Shown piece after piece: positions 52,208 to 60,697 of a stretch of 64,000 bases of DNA. Under the pieces are notes generated by a model that worked only from the letters and a program-made list of their open reading frames with translations, was not told the DNA's origin and did not search any database. Position 1 is the stretch's first letter. Each line of letters begins with the position of its first letter. The translations under genes and the position numbers were made by a program. Origin of the DNA: Desulfurococcus sp. (lineage in GTDB: Archaea; Thermoproteota; Thermoprotei_A; Sulfolobales; Desulfurococcaceae); assembly GCA_026626905.1 (NCBI GenBank), contig JAPNUX010000004.1, positions 1-64,000 on the forward strand. Reading direction: 5' to 3'.

Positions 52208-52895
52208 TTGTCTAGTGTAGGGAGGGAGTTCGAGCGAAGTAAAATGATTGGCGGGATAGGAGCAATACTAACTGTAATTAGTTTCCATAACGCCTTCCTC
52301 TTAAATCCGCTCGGTATCCTACTCAGTTTCGGGGTCCCCTTCTCCGCCTGGAACATTGTATTATTCTTGAGTATCTGGAGTATAAGTATCACTGGGGTTT
52401 AATACTAGTGTTATCAGCTATGAAGAGTTTCTCTGAAATCTATGGTGAAAAATCAATATTCAGCAGTGTTCTCTACGGCTATATCATCAACATTGTTGGA
52501 GATATAATATTGGTATAATTATGGGATTTGCGTTCTCTACAGCCATAGCGAGAAGAATTACATATAGCACCTACTCACAGTTAAGTCCTGCTGAATTATA
52601 CTCAATTCTTACCGAATCAATAGGAGTGTTAATATTAGCCTGGATAATGATTACGTTGTTTGCTATTTCTGGAGCCATATTCTATAGAACAGCATTCAAA
52701 CTACTCGCTGAGAAGTCGGGGGAGAAGCTATTTGATACTGCAGGACTACTAATGCTTATAGGCGCGGTCTTAACAATAATAGTCATCGGTGGAATCTTAA
52801 CTCTAATAGCATGTATACTTGCCGCTGTCGCATTCTTCTCAATTAAGCCGCCTTCCGCTGCAGCCCCCCAGCCACCCCCTCCATCTCCACAGTAA
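52208..52895 (+). pseudogene. DUF996 membrane protein, frameshifted
   Basis: Three frames make one DUF996-like protein: MIGGIGAILTVISF (start at TTG 52208), then VLILVLSAMKSFSEIYGEKSIFSSVLYGYIINIVGDI in the middle frame (cited for SIFSSVLYGYI), then GIIMGFAFSTAIARRI and the C-terminal GLLMLIGAVLTIIVIGGILTLIACILAAVAFFSI with a Pro-rich tail. Indels are required near 52400 and 52515. The ordered helices and closing AVAFFSI are typical. Function of the family is unknown. Confidence 0.7.
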
Positions 52896-52900
52896 ACTGC

Positions 52901-52910
52901 CTTTTTCTCT
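52901..52910 (+). terminator. T-tract after DUF996
   Basis: ctttttctct begins five bases after the DUF996 stop. Likely an archaeal terminator. Confidence 0.4.
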
Positions 52911-52936
52911 CTCCCAGCCCCCTCTCTACCAGAGCA

Positions 52937-52959
52937 CTTTCAGTCTTTTTGACTGCTTC
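52937..52959 (-). repeat. Dispersed CRISPR-like repeat, solitary copy
   Basis: Minus strand: starts GAAGCAGTCA and ends AAAAGACTGAAAG. It lies between the DUF996 relic and the GH12 gene with no leader match and no partner repeat. Confidence 0.5.
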
Positions 52960-52984
52960 ACATTCCTTTAGGGGTGGTGGGAGT

Positions 52985-53977
52985 TCAGTACTCTACTGTC
53001 ATTGACCACTCGTAGAGGGTGTATCCGAGTTCTACTCTTCCATTAATGTCGTTGAACTCCATTCCTACATTAATGGAATTTAGGTAGTATTGGCTTTCAT
53101 TTATTTCCGGGAATACCTTATTTATCCACCGGAACTCATCTTTTATGAAGAACGTTAGTGGGATGCTAACTTCTCCTTCTAAGTTCTTATTCGATAAATA
53201 GTATACTCCTATCCAACCAGTAGGAGAACCAGTATGAGGTAGCACGTACACGGTGAACGTCCACGTAGTTCTACTCCCATTCACGTAGATAGGTACTTGT
53301 ACCTCCCCCATCTTTATGAAGGGGGGTGGGAGAGCCTCACCTTGGTGGTGTAGCCAAATCATTAATTCGATGTCCGGGAAAGCTAGACGCTTGGTATTCG
53401 GATTTTGAGTCAACCAAATGTCATAAGAGAAATCGAGAATGTAGCCTTCTTTTACCCATAACGAGTAGCGGAGGATAGAAGTAATATCAGGCAGGACACT
53501 TACCTTCATCGGTAATACTAGGTGAGGATTCTGTATAGTTCCTGCATGCGGGAACCACCATCCTTCATAACCATATACTAGTTTAGGGTAGCCGACAACT
53601 GGGATGCTTGGAGATTTTTTCATGACATTCGAAAGATTAACATTAGCATATACAACTCCGTTTTTATAGGTGAGATTAACATTACCGTCAGCATATGCCG
53701 AATTCCACAGGTTGGGTGAAGCAAAAAGTGAGCAATCACCACAATGAATTTCAGCCGTAATGAACTCGCTATGGGTCTTATGACTTCCAATTAGTGAAAG
53801 CGAACAATCATTACCACAATAAAATTCAGCTACAGGGCTCTTATAGTATTCAATTATCGAGAAATATCTTCCCTGATTAGAACTGCATACTTTATATTGC
53901 AAGCTTTTAGTAGACGCACTATTAATATTAGAATAATGCGATGAAATGAAAGCCATACTTAACACCATACTTAACAT
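52985..53977 (-). CDS. Secreted GH12-type endoglucanase
   Basis: A 330-residue protein with an N-terminal hydrophobic signal. The catalytic domain follows the GH12 pattern: NLWNSAYADGNVNLTYKNG, YGYEGWW, then PDIELMIWLHHQGEALPPP, where the Glu in IELMIWL is the expected nucleophile, and a C-terminal ELGYTLYEWSMTVEY. Archaeal GH12 proteins hydrolyse beta-1,4-glucans outside the cell. The first ~90 residues include Cys-rich repeats (YCGNDCSLSLIG, HCGDCSLF) of unknown role. ATG 53977 is used; ATG 54008 (MKMRKK) is one base out of frame after a run of seven A, so the true signal peptide may be longer. Confidence 0.8.
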   Translation of the reverse strand: MLSMVLSMAFISSHYSNINSASTKSLQYKVCSSNQGRYFSIIEYYKSPVAEFYCGNDCSLSLIGSHKTHSEFITAEIHCGDCSLFASPNLWNSAYADGNVNLTYKNGVVYANVNLSNVMKKSPSIPVVGYPKLVYGYEGWWFPHAGTIQNPHLVLPMKVSVLPDITSILRYSLWVKEGYILDFSYDIWLTQNPNTKRLAFPDIELMIWLHHQGEALPPPFIKMGEVQVPIYVNGSRTTWTFTVYVLPHTGSPTGWIGVYYLSNKNLEGEVSIPLTFFIKDEFRWINKVFPEINESQYYLNSINVGMEFNDINGRVELGYTLYEWSMTVEY

Positions 53978-54137
53978 AATTATTGTAATTATTATTATGA
54001 TTTTTTTCTCATTTTCATTCCCAATAATACTCGTAAAATTGAAGGGTTTTTATATCTTTAATCTTAGAGCCTGGGAAACCCGTGAAGCTTATTGAAGGAT
54101 CAACCATTAAATAGAATTCTCTACTGCTGTGATTCCT

Positions 54138-54493
54138 TTACGAAGAAGTATTAGAAAAGACTGAAAGTGCTGGAATAATTCTGCCTCTCTTACTATACTC
54201 TTCTAGGTTCTCTCTGCCTACTATGTGGAGTTCTACTGGAGCGTAGAGTGGCAGGCCCTGCTGCTCAGCTTTCTCCATGATTTTTTCTCTGAGTTCAACT
54301 GCCTGCTGAAAGGATGGCTTCGAGGGGATCACTACTAGTATGTCTACATCACTCATAACAGTTAGCCTGTTTTCTGCGCACCTCCTACTACGTAGACTTC
54401 GGCTTCAGGTATAGTAGCTTTTACAGCTTCATATATTATTCTAGCATACCTCCTCCACTCCATTGGTATGCGTAGCGGGGTAATCCTAGTCAT
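54138..54493 (-). pseudogene. MNT nucleotidyltransferase, pair 3, frameshifted
   Basis: ATG 54493 opens MTRITPLRIPMEWRRYARIIYEAVKA...EVYVVGGAQ, then a one-base shift near 54380. The other frame continues ENRLTVMSDVDILVVIPSKPSF with the Asp-x-Asp of the nucleotidyltransferase. The natural order is VVGGA-ENRLTVMSDVDIL, so the break falls exactly between the Gly-rich loop and the catalytic Asp pair. Alternatively, 54356-54138 could be a functional short version. The C-terminus (PALSVFSNTSS) is encoded within a dispersed repeat. Confidence 0.7.
54145..54167 (+). repeat. Dispersed CRISPR-like repeat at the MNT gene 3' end
   Basis: Plus strand: starts GAAGTATTAG and ends AAAAGACTGAAAG, overlapping the last codons of the minus-strand MNT gene. 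Confidence 0.5.
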
Positions 54494-54502
54494 CTTAAAG
54501 CC

Positions 54503-54928
54503 TCATTCTAGTATTCTATTTCTATCAATCTCTCTAACTAAGTTTACAACCTGCCTTGAAGAATCAAGTATAGCCTCTGCTCGACTCCTAGTGTACTCGA
54601 ATACCCCATAGACAGCTCGCACGTGTGCTTCGTCAAGCTCTGCTAGAATCCTCCTATTCCTCCTAATGAAGTCAAATATCTTGTCGGCAAGCTGATCCAG
54701 CCCGTTTTCTCTAGCTGCGTACGCGGGAACCCCGACTAGCGAGCGGATACTATGGCCTCTCCACTCATCACCAGTTAACTGGTAGAGTACGGCTTTAACG
54801 TACAGCTGGGCGGCGTATTCAGCGTTGAGAACTGCGAGATCATACTCTCCTTCCTCGAGGAGTCTAATAGCATTCCTCAACATAGCTTCAGCCCTACGCT
54901 TCAGAAGCCTAGGGTAACTACCACTCAT
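54503..54928 (-). CDS. HEPN domain protein, pair 3
   Basis: A protein of about 141 residues: MSGSYPRLLKRRAEAMLRNAIRLLEEGEYDLAVLNAEYAAQLYVKAVLYQL (in pieces), the HEPN helix pair with the A-x3-Y/S-x-A-A-x-L-x-x-KA core. I use the internal Met at 54928 as start; the longer frame to 55000 adds an unrelated stretch. As in pair 1, I see no clear R-x4-H. Nine bases separate it from the broken MNT gene. With its antitoxin damaged, the HEPN is presumably non-toxic or also inactive. Confidence 0.8.
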   Translation of the reverse strand: MSGSYPRLLKRRAEAMLRNAIRLLEEGEYDLAVLNAEYAAQLYVKAVLYQLTGDEWRGHSIRSLVGVPAYAARENGLDQLADKIFDFIRRNRRILAELDEAHVRAVYGVFEYTRSRAEAILDSSRQVVNLVREIDRNRILE

Positions 54929-55003
54929 CACACACCACGAGTTAGCATTGTTTTCCGCGTCACTAGAATGAATAACTGTAGATAGCAATAATAAAAACAC
55001 TAG

Positions 55004-55159
55004 GCAGAAATAGTTCTACTACTGGGAACATATGGACTTGTAAACCAGGTTAAGCTGGGAGGACTGATCTCCAGAAGCACACTAAGCTTGAAGACTATGG
55101 TGATAGTTGAGGCTAAATACTACTCTAGGCGTGAACAAGTGCTGGTATTACTGTGCTGA
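55004..55159 (+). other. Coding-like relic
   Basis: A 51-codon open stretch without a start reads AEIVLLLGTYGLVNQVKL ... TMVIVEAKYYSRREQVLVLLC. The VIVEAKYY element resembles the E-x-K strand of PD-(D/E)xK nucleases, but this is weak. Possibly a lost nuclease or chance. Confidence 0.2.
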
Positions 55160-55412
55160 ATCCTAGATGTCTAAGCATCCCTAGACCTGTAGTGCACAGC
55201 TCACCTAGACGGATATTACAGCTTGACGAATCAGCATATATGATTGATCTCGGGAGTATAGCATTATATAGTGGTTTACGCCTACGGAATCTTAGACTGT
55301 AACCTAAGCCTATAACGGATACCACGCCGTCTACTGCTATCTTCTCCACGCTACCTCTACAGGTTTTCTCCAACTCCTCTTTAATGTATTCGAGTACCAC
55401 TGCTGCACTCAA
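55125..55412 (-). CDS. Hypothetical protein (uncertain)
   Basis: A 95-codon frame (MSAAVVLEYIKEELEKTCRGSVEKIAVDGVVSVIGLGYSLRF...) with a helix then strands. The first 45 residues look coding; the C-terminal part does not resemble a known domain. It could be a 3'-altered fragment. No recognisable partner. Confidence 0.35.
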   Translation of the reverse strand: MSAAVVLEYIKEELEKTCRGSVEKIAVDGVVSVIGLGYSLRFRRRKPLYNAILPRSIIYADSSSCNIRLGELCTTGLGMLRHLGFSTVIPALVHA

Positions 55413-55727
55413 GTATACTGTGGTGGAACGGTTTACAAGGACTCAGGACTCTCTCCCGCTCCAACTTTAAATCTAGTGGTATTGGTGAAGCCACATAAAG
55501 CAATGGAAGATAGAAGAGACTAATTATCTCTAGGTTTCCTTATCGTCTTTCAACTTGCTATTCGTTTTCGCAGCTATCTAAGGAGACGTTATCCACTACG
55601 CTATAGCTCCTAGGGTGAGCGTCTCCTTGTAGCATGTAGCTAACGACTTATCGGGCCCCAATAGAAGGGCTAGGATCAATCTAATAATTTGAAGGAGAGA
55701 TTTTGAAGGAGACGAGGTTTCTAAGGA
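55413..55727. other. 315-bp gap with a stem-loop
   Basis: Apart from an 8-bp inverted repeat (AGGAGACG at 55581-55588 and CGTCTCCT at 55620-55627, loop 31 nt), I see no gene. The ribosome site AGGAGA near 55713 and ATG 55728 start the methyltransferase. Confidence 0.5.
55581..55627. other. Inverted repeat upstream of the methyltransferase gene
   Basis: Perfect 8-bp arms flank a 31-base loop that includes CCTAGG. It could be an operator for methylase autoregulation, an RNA hairpin, or chance. Confidence 0.35.
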
Positions 55728-57167
55728 ATGGAGGATGCTGCCTCACGGAATGCGAGGAGAAGGCTGTTTGGGGAGCATTTAACTCCTATTCAGGTTTTCG
55801 AAGAGTTCATTCTACCAGAGATAAAAGACTACTTATACGATTACATATGGGTTGATCTTTTTGCAGGAGAAGGAAGCCTCATACTACCAATATTAAAGCA
55901 CATCCCGGGGGATAGGAGAGTAGAGTTCTTCAGGAAGCATATTTTCCTCTTTGATATCCAGGAGGAAATGGTGGAGAAAGCAGTAGAGAACGCGGTGAAA
56001 TACGGGATTCCAAGAGAGGTTGCCGCGCAGAATATTCTCCAGAGAGATACTCTTGAAGACTACCCGAGCTTTATTCTCAATAAAGGTCTACCTGTATACC
56101 ATATAACGAATCCACCATACCTGTATATCGGCTACATTGTGAAGCATAAGGAAGCATGGAGGTACTTAAAGTACTTTAAGGGGGTTAACGAAGGATACCA
56201 GGATCTCTATCAAATCGCATTAATGAATGATCTACGGCATGGAATCAAGAAAATGATCTACATAATACCCTCCAACTTCCTATACGGCTACTCTGTTTCA
56301 AATAAGATAAGAAGAGACTTCCTGAAGTACTATACTATTAAAAAGGCTGTAATCTTCGAGAAAAGGATATTCGAGCACACAGGGACGAATGTCGCTCTCT
56401 GCTTCTTCGAGAGAAAAGAGAAGCCGGGGCATGAAGTCCTCGTATTCGAAGGCATTAAGATAGATAAGACAGCTAGAAGGAGAGTGTACACGCTCGACCC
56501 TAAATACTATTATAGAGCTGGATACGAGTTTGAAGCCTTCGTAAACGAGTTTCAAGCCGTTCTCCCCCTTAAAGTAGAATTTTATTTAACCATTGAGGAA
56601 GTAGAGGAGAATAAAGGTGACCTCGAAGTCGAAGTTATTGACGCCAACTCATTCAACGGTAGAGAGTATAGGAGGATGAAAATACACGTGAACAACAGGC
56701 TGTACAGGAAGATTAAATCAAATATTCTCTTCGCTAGAACCCTTGATACAGGGGATCCAGCAGGGAGAGCCGGCCTCTACGTGGTAATAGAAGTCTTCGG
56801 GGTAGATGGAATACTGGTGACTAAAGCAAAGTATAGAACACACCCTATCCAGGTGTTCATAGAGCCGCAGCTTACAGTTGAAGAACAACTACTGTTAAAA
56901 GACTACTTTAATCTAGTACTCGAGTACTTCAGGGAGAAAACTGATAGTGAATTCATGACTACATACAAGTACTCTGATAGCGAGTATACACGAAAATACC
57001 TGGGGTTAACACAAGTTAAAAAACTGATACAGACATTCCCATGGCTAAAACTCTCAAGTATTGAACGCGAGTACTTCAGAGAGCTAGTTAGAAGTAGAAA
57101 TACTGAAAAACTAGTAGAATTCGTTAAGGAGAAGAATAGTAGAAAGCCGAGGCCCCATTTCTCCTAA
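55728..57167 (+). CDS. N6-adenine DNA methyltransferase
   Basis: A 479-residue methyltransferase of the N6_N4/Eco57I-like group: motif X region FGEHLTPIQVFEEFILPEI, motif I VDLFAGEGSLILPIL (residues 42-56), FLFDIQEEMVEKA, and motif IV ITNPPYLYIG (NPPY at 128-131). The C-terminal half (about 260-479) is a recognition domain with no recognisable nuclease motif. It may be an orphan modification enzyme, or its endonuclease may have been lost. It looks intact. Confidence 0.88.
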   Translation: MEDAASRNARRRLFGEHLTPIQVFEEFILPEIKDYLYDYIWVDLFAGEGSLILPILKHIPGDRRVEFFRKHIFLFDIQEEMVEKAVENAVKYGIPREVAAQNILQRDTLEDYPSFILNKGLPVYHITNPPYLYIGYIVKHKEAWRYLKYFKGVNEGYQDLYQIALMNDLRHGIKKMIYIIPSNFLYGYSVSNKIRRDFLKYYTIKKAVIFEKRIFEHTGTNVALCFFERKEKPGHEVLVFEGIKIDKTARRRVYTLDPKYYYRAGYEFEAFVNEFQAVLPLKVEFYLTIEEVEENKGDLEVEVIDANSFNGREYRRMKIHVNNRLYRKIKSNILFARTLDTGDPAGRAGLYVVIEVFGVDGILVTKAKYRTHPIQVFIEPQLTVEEQLLLKDYFNLVLEYFREKTDSEFMTTYKYSDSEYTRKYLGLTQVKKLIQTFPWLKLSSIEREYFRELVRSRNTEKLVEFVKEKNSRKPRPHFS

Positions 57168-57321
57168 TAGAGGAAGACTGTAGCGGCCATTGCCCCCAGG
57201 TTTCTACGCCACGGCCTTCTTGAATGCAAGTGGATAGCGTTCTCAGTGACAAATAGTTGAATCAAGCCTCACTTAGCCAGGCTTTACACGGGTAGTTGGG
57301 GGTTCTTAAACTAGTTATAAG

Positions 57322-57433
57322 GGCCCGGGCCGGGATTTGAACCCGGGTCCTCCGGGTTTCCACTACCCCTCCTCTACTATCACTGGAGGGGTGTCCACAG
57401 CCCGGCGCTCTGCCAGGCTGAGCTACCCGGGCC
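57322..57433 (-). tRNA. tRNA-His (GTG) with 37-nt intron
   Basis: Minus-strand cloverleaf: G-1 encoded at 57433, acceptor GCCCGGG/CCCGGGC with discriminator C (57322), D-arm GCTC/GAGC, anticodon stem CCGGG/CCCGG with loop CTGTGGA once spliced, T-arm CCGGG-TTCAAAT-CCCGG. Anticodon GTG plus the G-1:C73 pair marks tRNA-His. The intron is 57358-57394, at the canonical 37/38 position. Its inner CCCCTCC/GGAGGGG stem and adjacent strands can form the bulge-helix-bulge recognised by the archaeal splicing endonuclease. Confidence 0.95.
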
Positions 57434-57908
57434 ACTCTACGGGCTGCTTGTGGCCTGGGCTCGTCACCGCCTTACGGCTCTTGACCGGGCCCTTCACGCT
57501 AGCAGGGTAGTGCTTATTGACTACCGCGTTTTTATAGTTTAATTCCTGTAGCCTTAACACTATACCTCTTCATTAAACTACCTTCCGAATTATAATGTGT
57601 TTACTCATTCGAAACCTATTCAGCAATGCTAATAGCTTATCTAGTTTTCGATGGTTGTATATTCGCTTTTCTTACTATGAATACCTTTTATTCCCTAAAT
57701 TCATCGTGTACCATAAAGCTGTATTCAAGAGCCTCTATAACGTCTATTCTAGGTCTTTCTCTAATAGATTCCAATACTTCACCTCTAGTATAGCATTAAG
57801 GCTCTAAGGGAAATGAATAATTTCAATACCAACATCTACTGTTGAAAGGAAGCGAGCCATCATGGTTTTCCCAGGCAATTGATATAAAGCAGAACAGAGT
57901 CAGCAGAC
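57434..57908. other. 475-bp gap, no clear gene
   Basis: The left part is the tRNA-His promoter region with GC-rich sequence (57440-57510). The rest is AT-rich. A minus-strand fragment near 57720-57790 (EVLESIRERPRIDVIEALEYSF) looks coding-like but has no start and ends early, so I treat it as an unassigned relic. Confidence 0.35.
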
Positions 57909-58157
57909 ATGGTTTATATTCCGAAGGATTCACAAACACTTGTGATAGAGGTCGAGAAAATGATGCAATACAGTATATTTAGTGCTCTTAAAGATCTTGG
58001 TTTTAGAGTTGAAATTGACCCTTCAGCAAGCAGTTTAACGAAATACGCAATAAAAGTTGAAGTAGGACTGTATAATGTAAACGCATATGGAACGTTTAAG
58101 TTTCCACATCGTTCTATAGAACTGCCATTCTCCAAGCAAATTATTACAGGTCCATAG
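57909..58157 (+). CDS. Hypothetical protein upstream of cassette 2
   Basis: An 82-codon frame (MVYIPKDSQTLVIEVEKMMQYSIFSALKDLGFRVEIDPSAS ... LPFSKQIITGP). It has mixed helix/strand character, no signal peptide and no known motif. It lies 22 bases upstream of the surface-protein pseudogene, in the position the secreted-protein gene occupies in cassette 1. It may be a truncated remnant. Confidence 0.4.
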   Translation: MVYIPKDSQTLVIEVEKMMQYSIFSALKDLGFRVEIDPSASSLTKYAIKVEVGLYNVNAYGTFKFPHRSIELPFSKQIITGP

Positions 58158-58179
58158 GGTATTATATTAGGTGAAGTAA

Positions 58180-59497
58180 TTGAAAAGAATAGTGTGCTCA
58201 CTGGCATGTGCTCTATTTTTTATTTTACTCATTTTAATTTATCCAATAGTTAGTGGTGTAGGGATACAGGCTTTTAGTAATAGTGAAGAACTGGTATACT
58301 ACGTGAACGGGTTCGCTATTCCCATCAAGGATGTTAACTCGTTTGAACCCATAACTGTTGACCTATTACTGAGAGGAGTTGAAGAGGTTTACTCTATGGA
58401 TCATAGCTATATTCAGAACTTACTGAGAAAAATTGGAGTTAATGAAAGCTTTAATGCTGAAGGTATCCGTGTACTTTACAATTGTAGTGAGATTGCAGGC
58501 GAGAAGCCGATCACTTATAGTATTGGATCTGATGGATGGTACTGGGTTAGTATACCTGTTGGGCCCTGCGTGCTCCATAATATACCTTTAATTATGAGGC
58601 TTAACGGCACCGTCCATGTTAAACATGTCGTCCATAATAATGTATATGAATTCCACCCTATCAGATATTTTTAAACATAATCTTTCAGGCTATGAGGTGC
58701 TAGTTCGATATCCTCCTCTATTTCCAGAAAACTTTAATGGTAGTATAGAAGCTAGCTTAACATATATGATATGATAATAAATAATACTGCTGTATCTAGT
58801 AATGAAACGATTGGTTTCTCCCAGCTATACATTGTTTATCCCAGAAATGCTATAGAGGTTAAAGAAGTATATGATAAAAATTTACTCCAATACTTTACGG
58901 TATCCCATTAGAGTTTAAGATGGAGATTGTTACTGAAAAATCCTAGGACACGTTACTAATTATAGCTACATCACAGCTTATGCTCGCTCAAACAGGTTTA
59001 TCAGCCTAACATCATCTATTAGCAAAATAATGAATCAAGGAGTTTTCACTGAATACATGGAACCGAGATATAAGGATATGGATCTTTTCGATTTTTACGA
59101 TGATCTCGCCCTCCGCGTGGTCATAAAACATGAGAATGTAACAGAGAGTATAACATATGCTCCTTCGAAAGAAAGGTATATCTCATTCACATTTCTATAT
59201 AAGAATCTTAGTCTTCTATATAATCCTGATGGGAAGGTAGTTGATTATAGATGGGTTTATCCACTGAGGTTCTGGGGCGCTATTTTAAAGCTTGAATTGA
59301 GTAATGGCAGGTATCTATGGATATTGTTTTGGGGGGATGTGAAATATGATGAAAATGTTGACCCTTATAGTATTGATATAGGCTATTATAGTCCTGAAGG
59401 CCCTGTCGCAATAGATGTTAAGCAAATGCTATTGTTTATCGCGGTTATTGTATTGCCTATAGTATTGACAGCATACTATGTTTTAAGGAGGAGGTAG
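58180..59497 (+). pseudogene. Cassette 2 surface protein, multiply frameshifted
   Basis: Frames from TTG 58180 to 59497 can be stitched into one protein of about 435 residues: signal peptide (ALFFILLILIYPIVSG), a long Asn/Ser/Thr-rich ectodomain with many NxS/T sites, then a C-terminal membrane helix (MLLFIAVIVLPIVLTAYYV) and the tail LRRR. Intervening pieces (LSGYEVLVRYPPLFPENFNGS, NNTAVSSNETIGFSQLY, EFKMEIVTEKS, HVTNYSYITAYARSNRF) need at least four indels between 58670 and 58960; the first follows a run of five T. The architecture mirrors cassette 1 without obvious sequence identity. Confidence 0.65.
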
Positions 59498-59500
59498 GAA

Positions 59501-60312
59501 ATGTTGAAATAGTTTTCCGCGAGTATACCTATTTATTTTTCTCTAATAGTATTTGTGGCATCGTTTATCACGGTATACACGTATTACTCGCTAAAAAGTG
59601 ATGCAATATCATTTAGTAGTGTGAGCAATGTAATGGGTTCATCGTATGATGTATATCTACAATTCTTCGATTACGGTGTATTTCCGGATGCTGTACATGA
59701 CGCGATAGTTAGAGGTATTTCTAGAAATTATAACGAGTTATCCGTGATTTATGAAAGCTTCTATATTTCTAAAGTATACCATGAGGTTATAGGGGTTATC
59801 ATACCTCTAACCATTATTTTACAAGCTATGGCATCCTTAATTATCTTAGCAAACTTTAACCCGGAGGAAACACTGCAGATAATCACGCTTATTGGAAAGA
59901 GAAGGTTTTCCAATACATGCTATACATGGTTACTACTGCTGATTTACTTCTAGCAGTGGCTGTTGGTGCACCATATGCTATTTTCACTAAGGGGTTCTCT
60001 ACCCTGGAGCTTGCTATAAGTATTCTGTCTATTTTCAGCTCACTATTCATAATATCTCTTATCGTTCTAGTGTTTTTTATCTTGTTGAGTAATCCCTTCT
60101 TATCTCTGATGGTCGGGCTATCCGTTTTCATCGTATTCATTACTTACCCGGATATGATATTCTATATTTCACCATTTATTCGTGGACTAGAATATGCTGG
60201 TATCAATAACATTGTTTCTGAGTATAAATACTACATAGTGATGTACTGCTTATGGGTTATTGCTCTACTAGTGGTTTCCTATAAAGAGCTCGTAAGGAGG
60301 GAGCTTTACTAG
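59501..60312 (+). pseudogene. Cassette 2 ABC permease, nonsense and frameshift
   Basis: ATG 59501 is followed at codon 4 by TAG (59510-59512), then the same frame reads FSASIPIYFSLIVFVASF, matching the FSASVIFMMALLVSS start of the cassette 1 permease. A frameshift near 59900 joins the later helices (MVTTADLLLAVAVGAPYAIF, LSIFSSLFIISLIVLVFFILL, LSVFIVFITYPDMIFYI) to 60312. Together they give about 270 residues with six TM helices. Two lesions make loss of function likely. Confidence 0.7.
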
Positions 60313-60328
60313 TGTATGGGGGAAAGTT

Positions 60329-60697
60329 ATGTTTGTGCTTCGAGTAGTAATAGTATTGCTATCATTAATTGCTCCGTTAGGCTTTGGGTTCTCATATTAT
60401 ATTCGACCCGTAGTTTTCCACATACCGTTGTATGATGGGTATACTGGTGGTTTAACCCTCTATAATCCCCTAGGTTCACCCATAATTATCAGTATGTCTT
60501 GCGGAGTAAATGCTAGTATTAATGTGACGGTAATTCAAGACTCCAGTATTCAAAGCTTCATATTGACATGTAATTCCTCTAGAACGATCAGTGCTGGTAG
60601 TAGGACAGTATATATCGTGTTCCGCGTAGTTTTACATGGAGATTTGTACTTGCTGGGTGAAACTGCTAATATAACTGTAAGGCGAGTACTATGGTAG
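60329..60697 (+). CDS. Cassette 2 exported accessory protein
   Basis: A 122-residue protein with an N-terminal anchor (VVIVLLSLIAPLGFGFSYYI) and a beta-rich exterior domain with several Asn-glycosylation sites. It occupies the same position and has nearly the same size as the cassette 1 protein at 42178-42570. It overlaps the ATPase gene by seven bases. Family unknown. Confidence 0.6.
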   Translation: MFVLRVVIVLLSLIAPLGFGFSYYIRPVVFHIPLYDGYTGGLTLYNPLGSPIIISMSCGVNASINVTVIQDSSIQSFILTCNSSRTISAGSRTVYIVFRVVLHGDLYLLGETANITVRRVLW

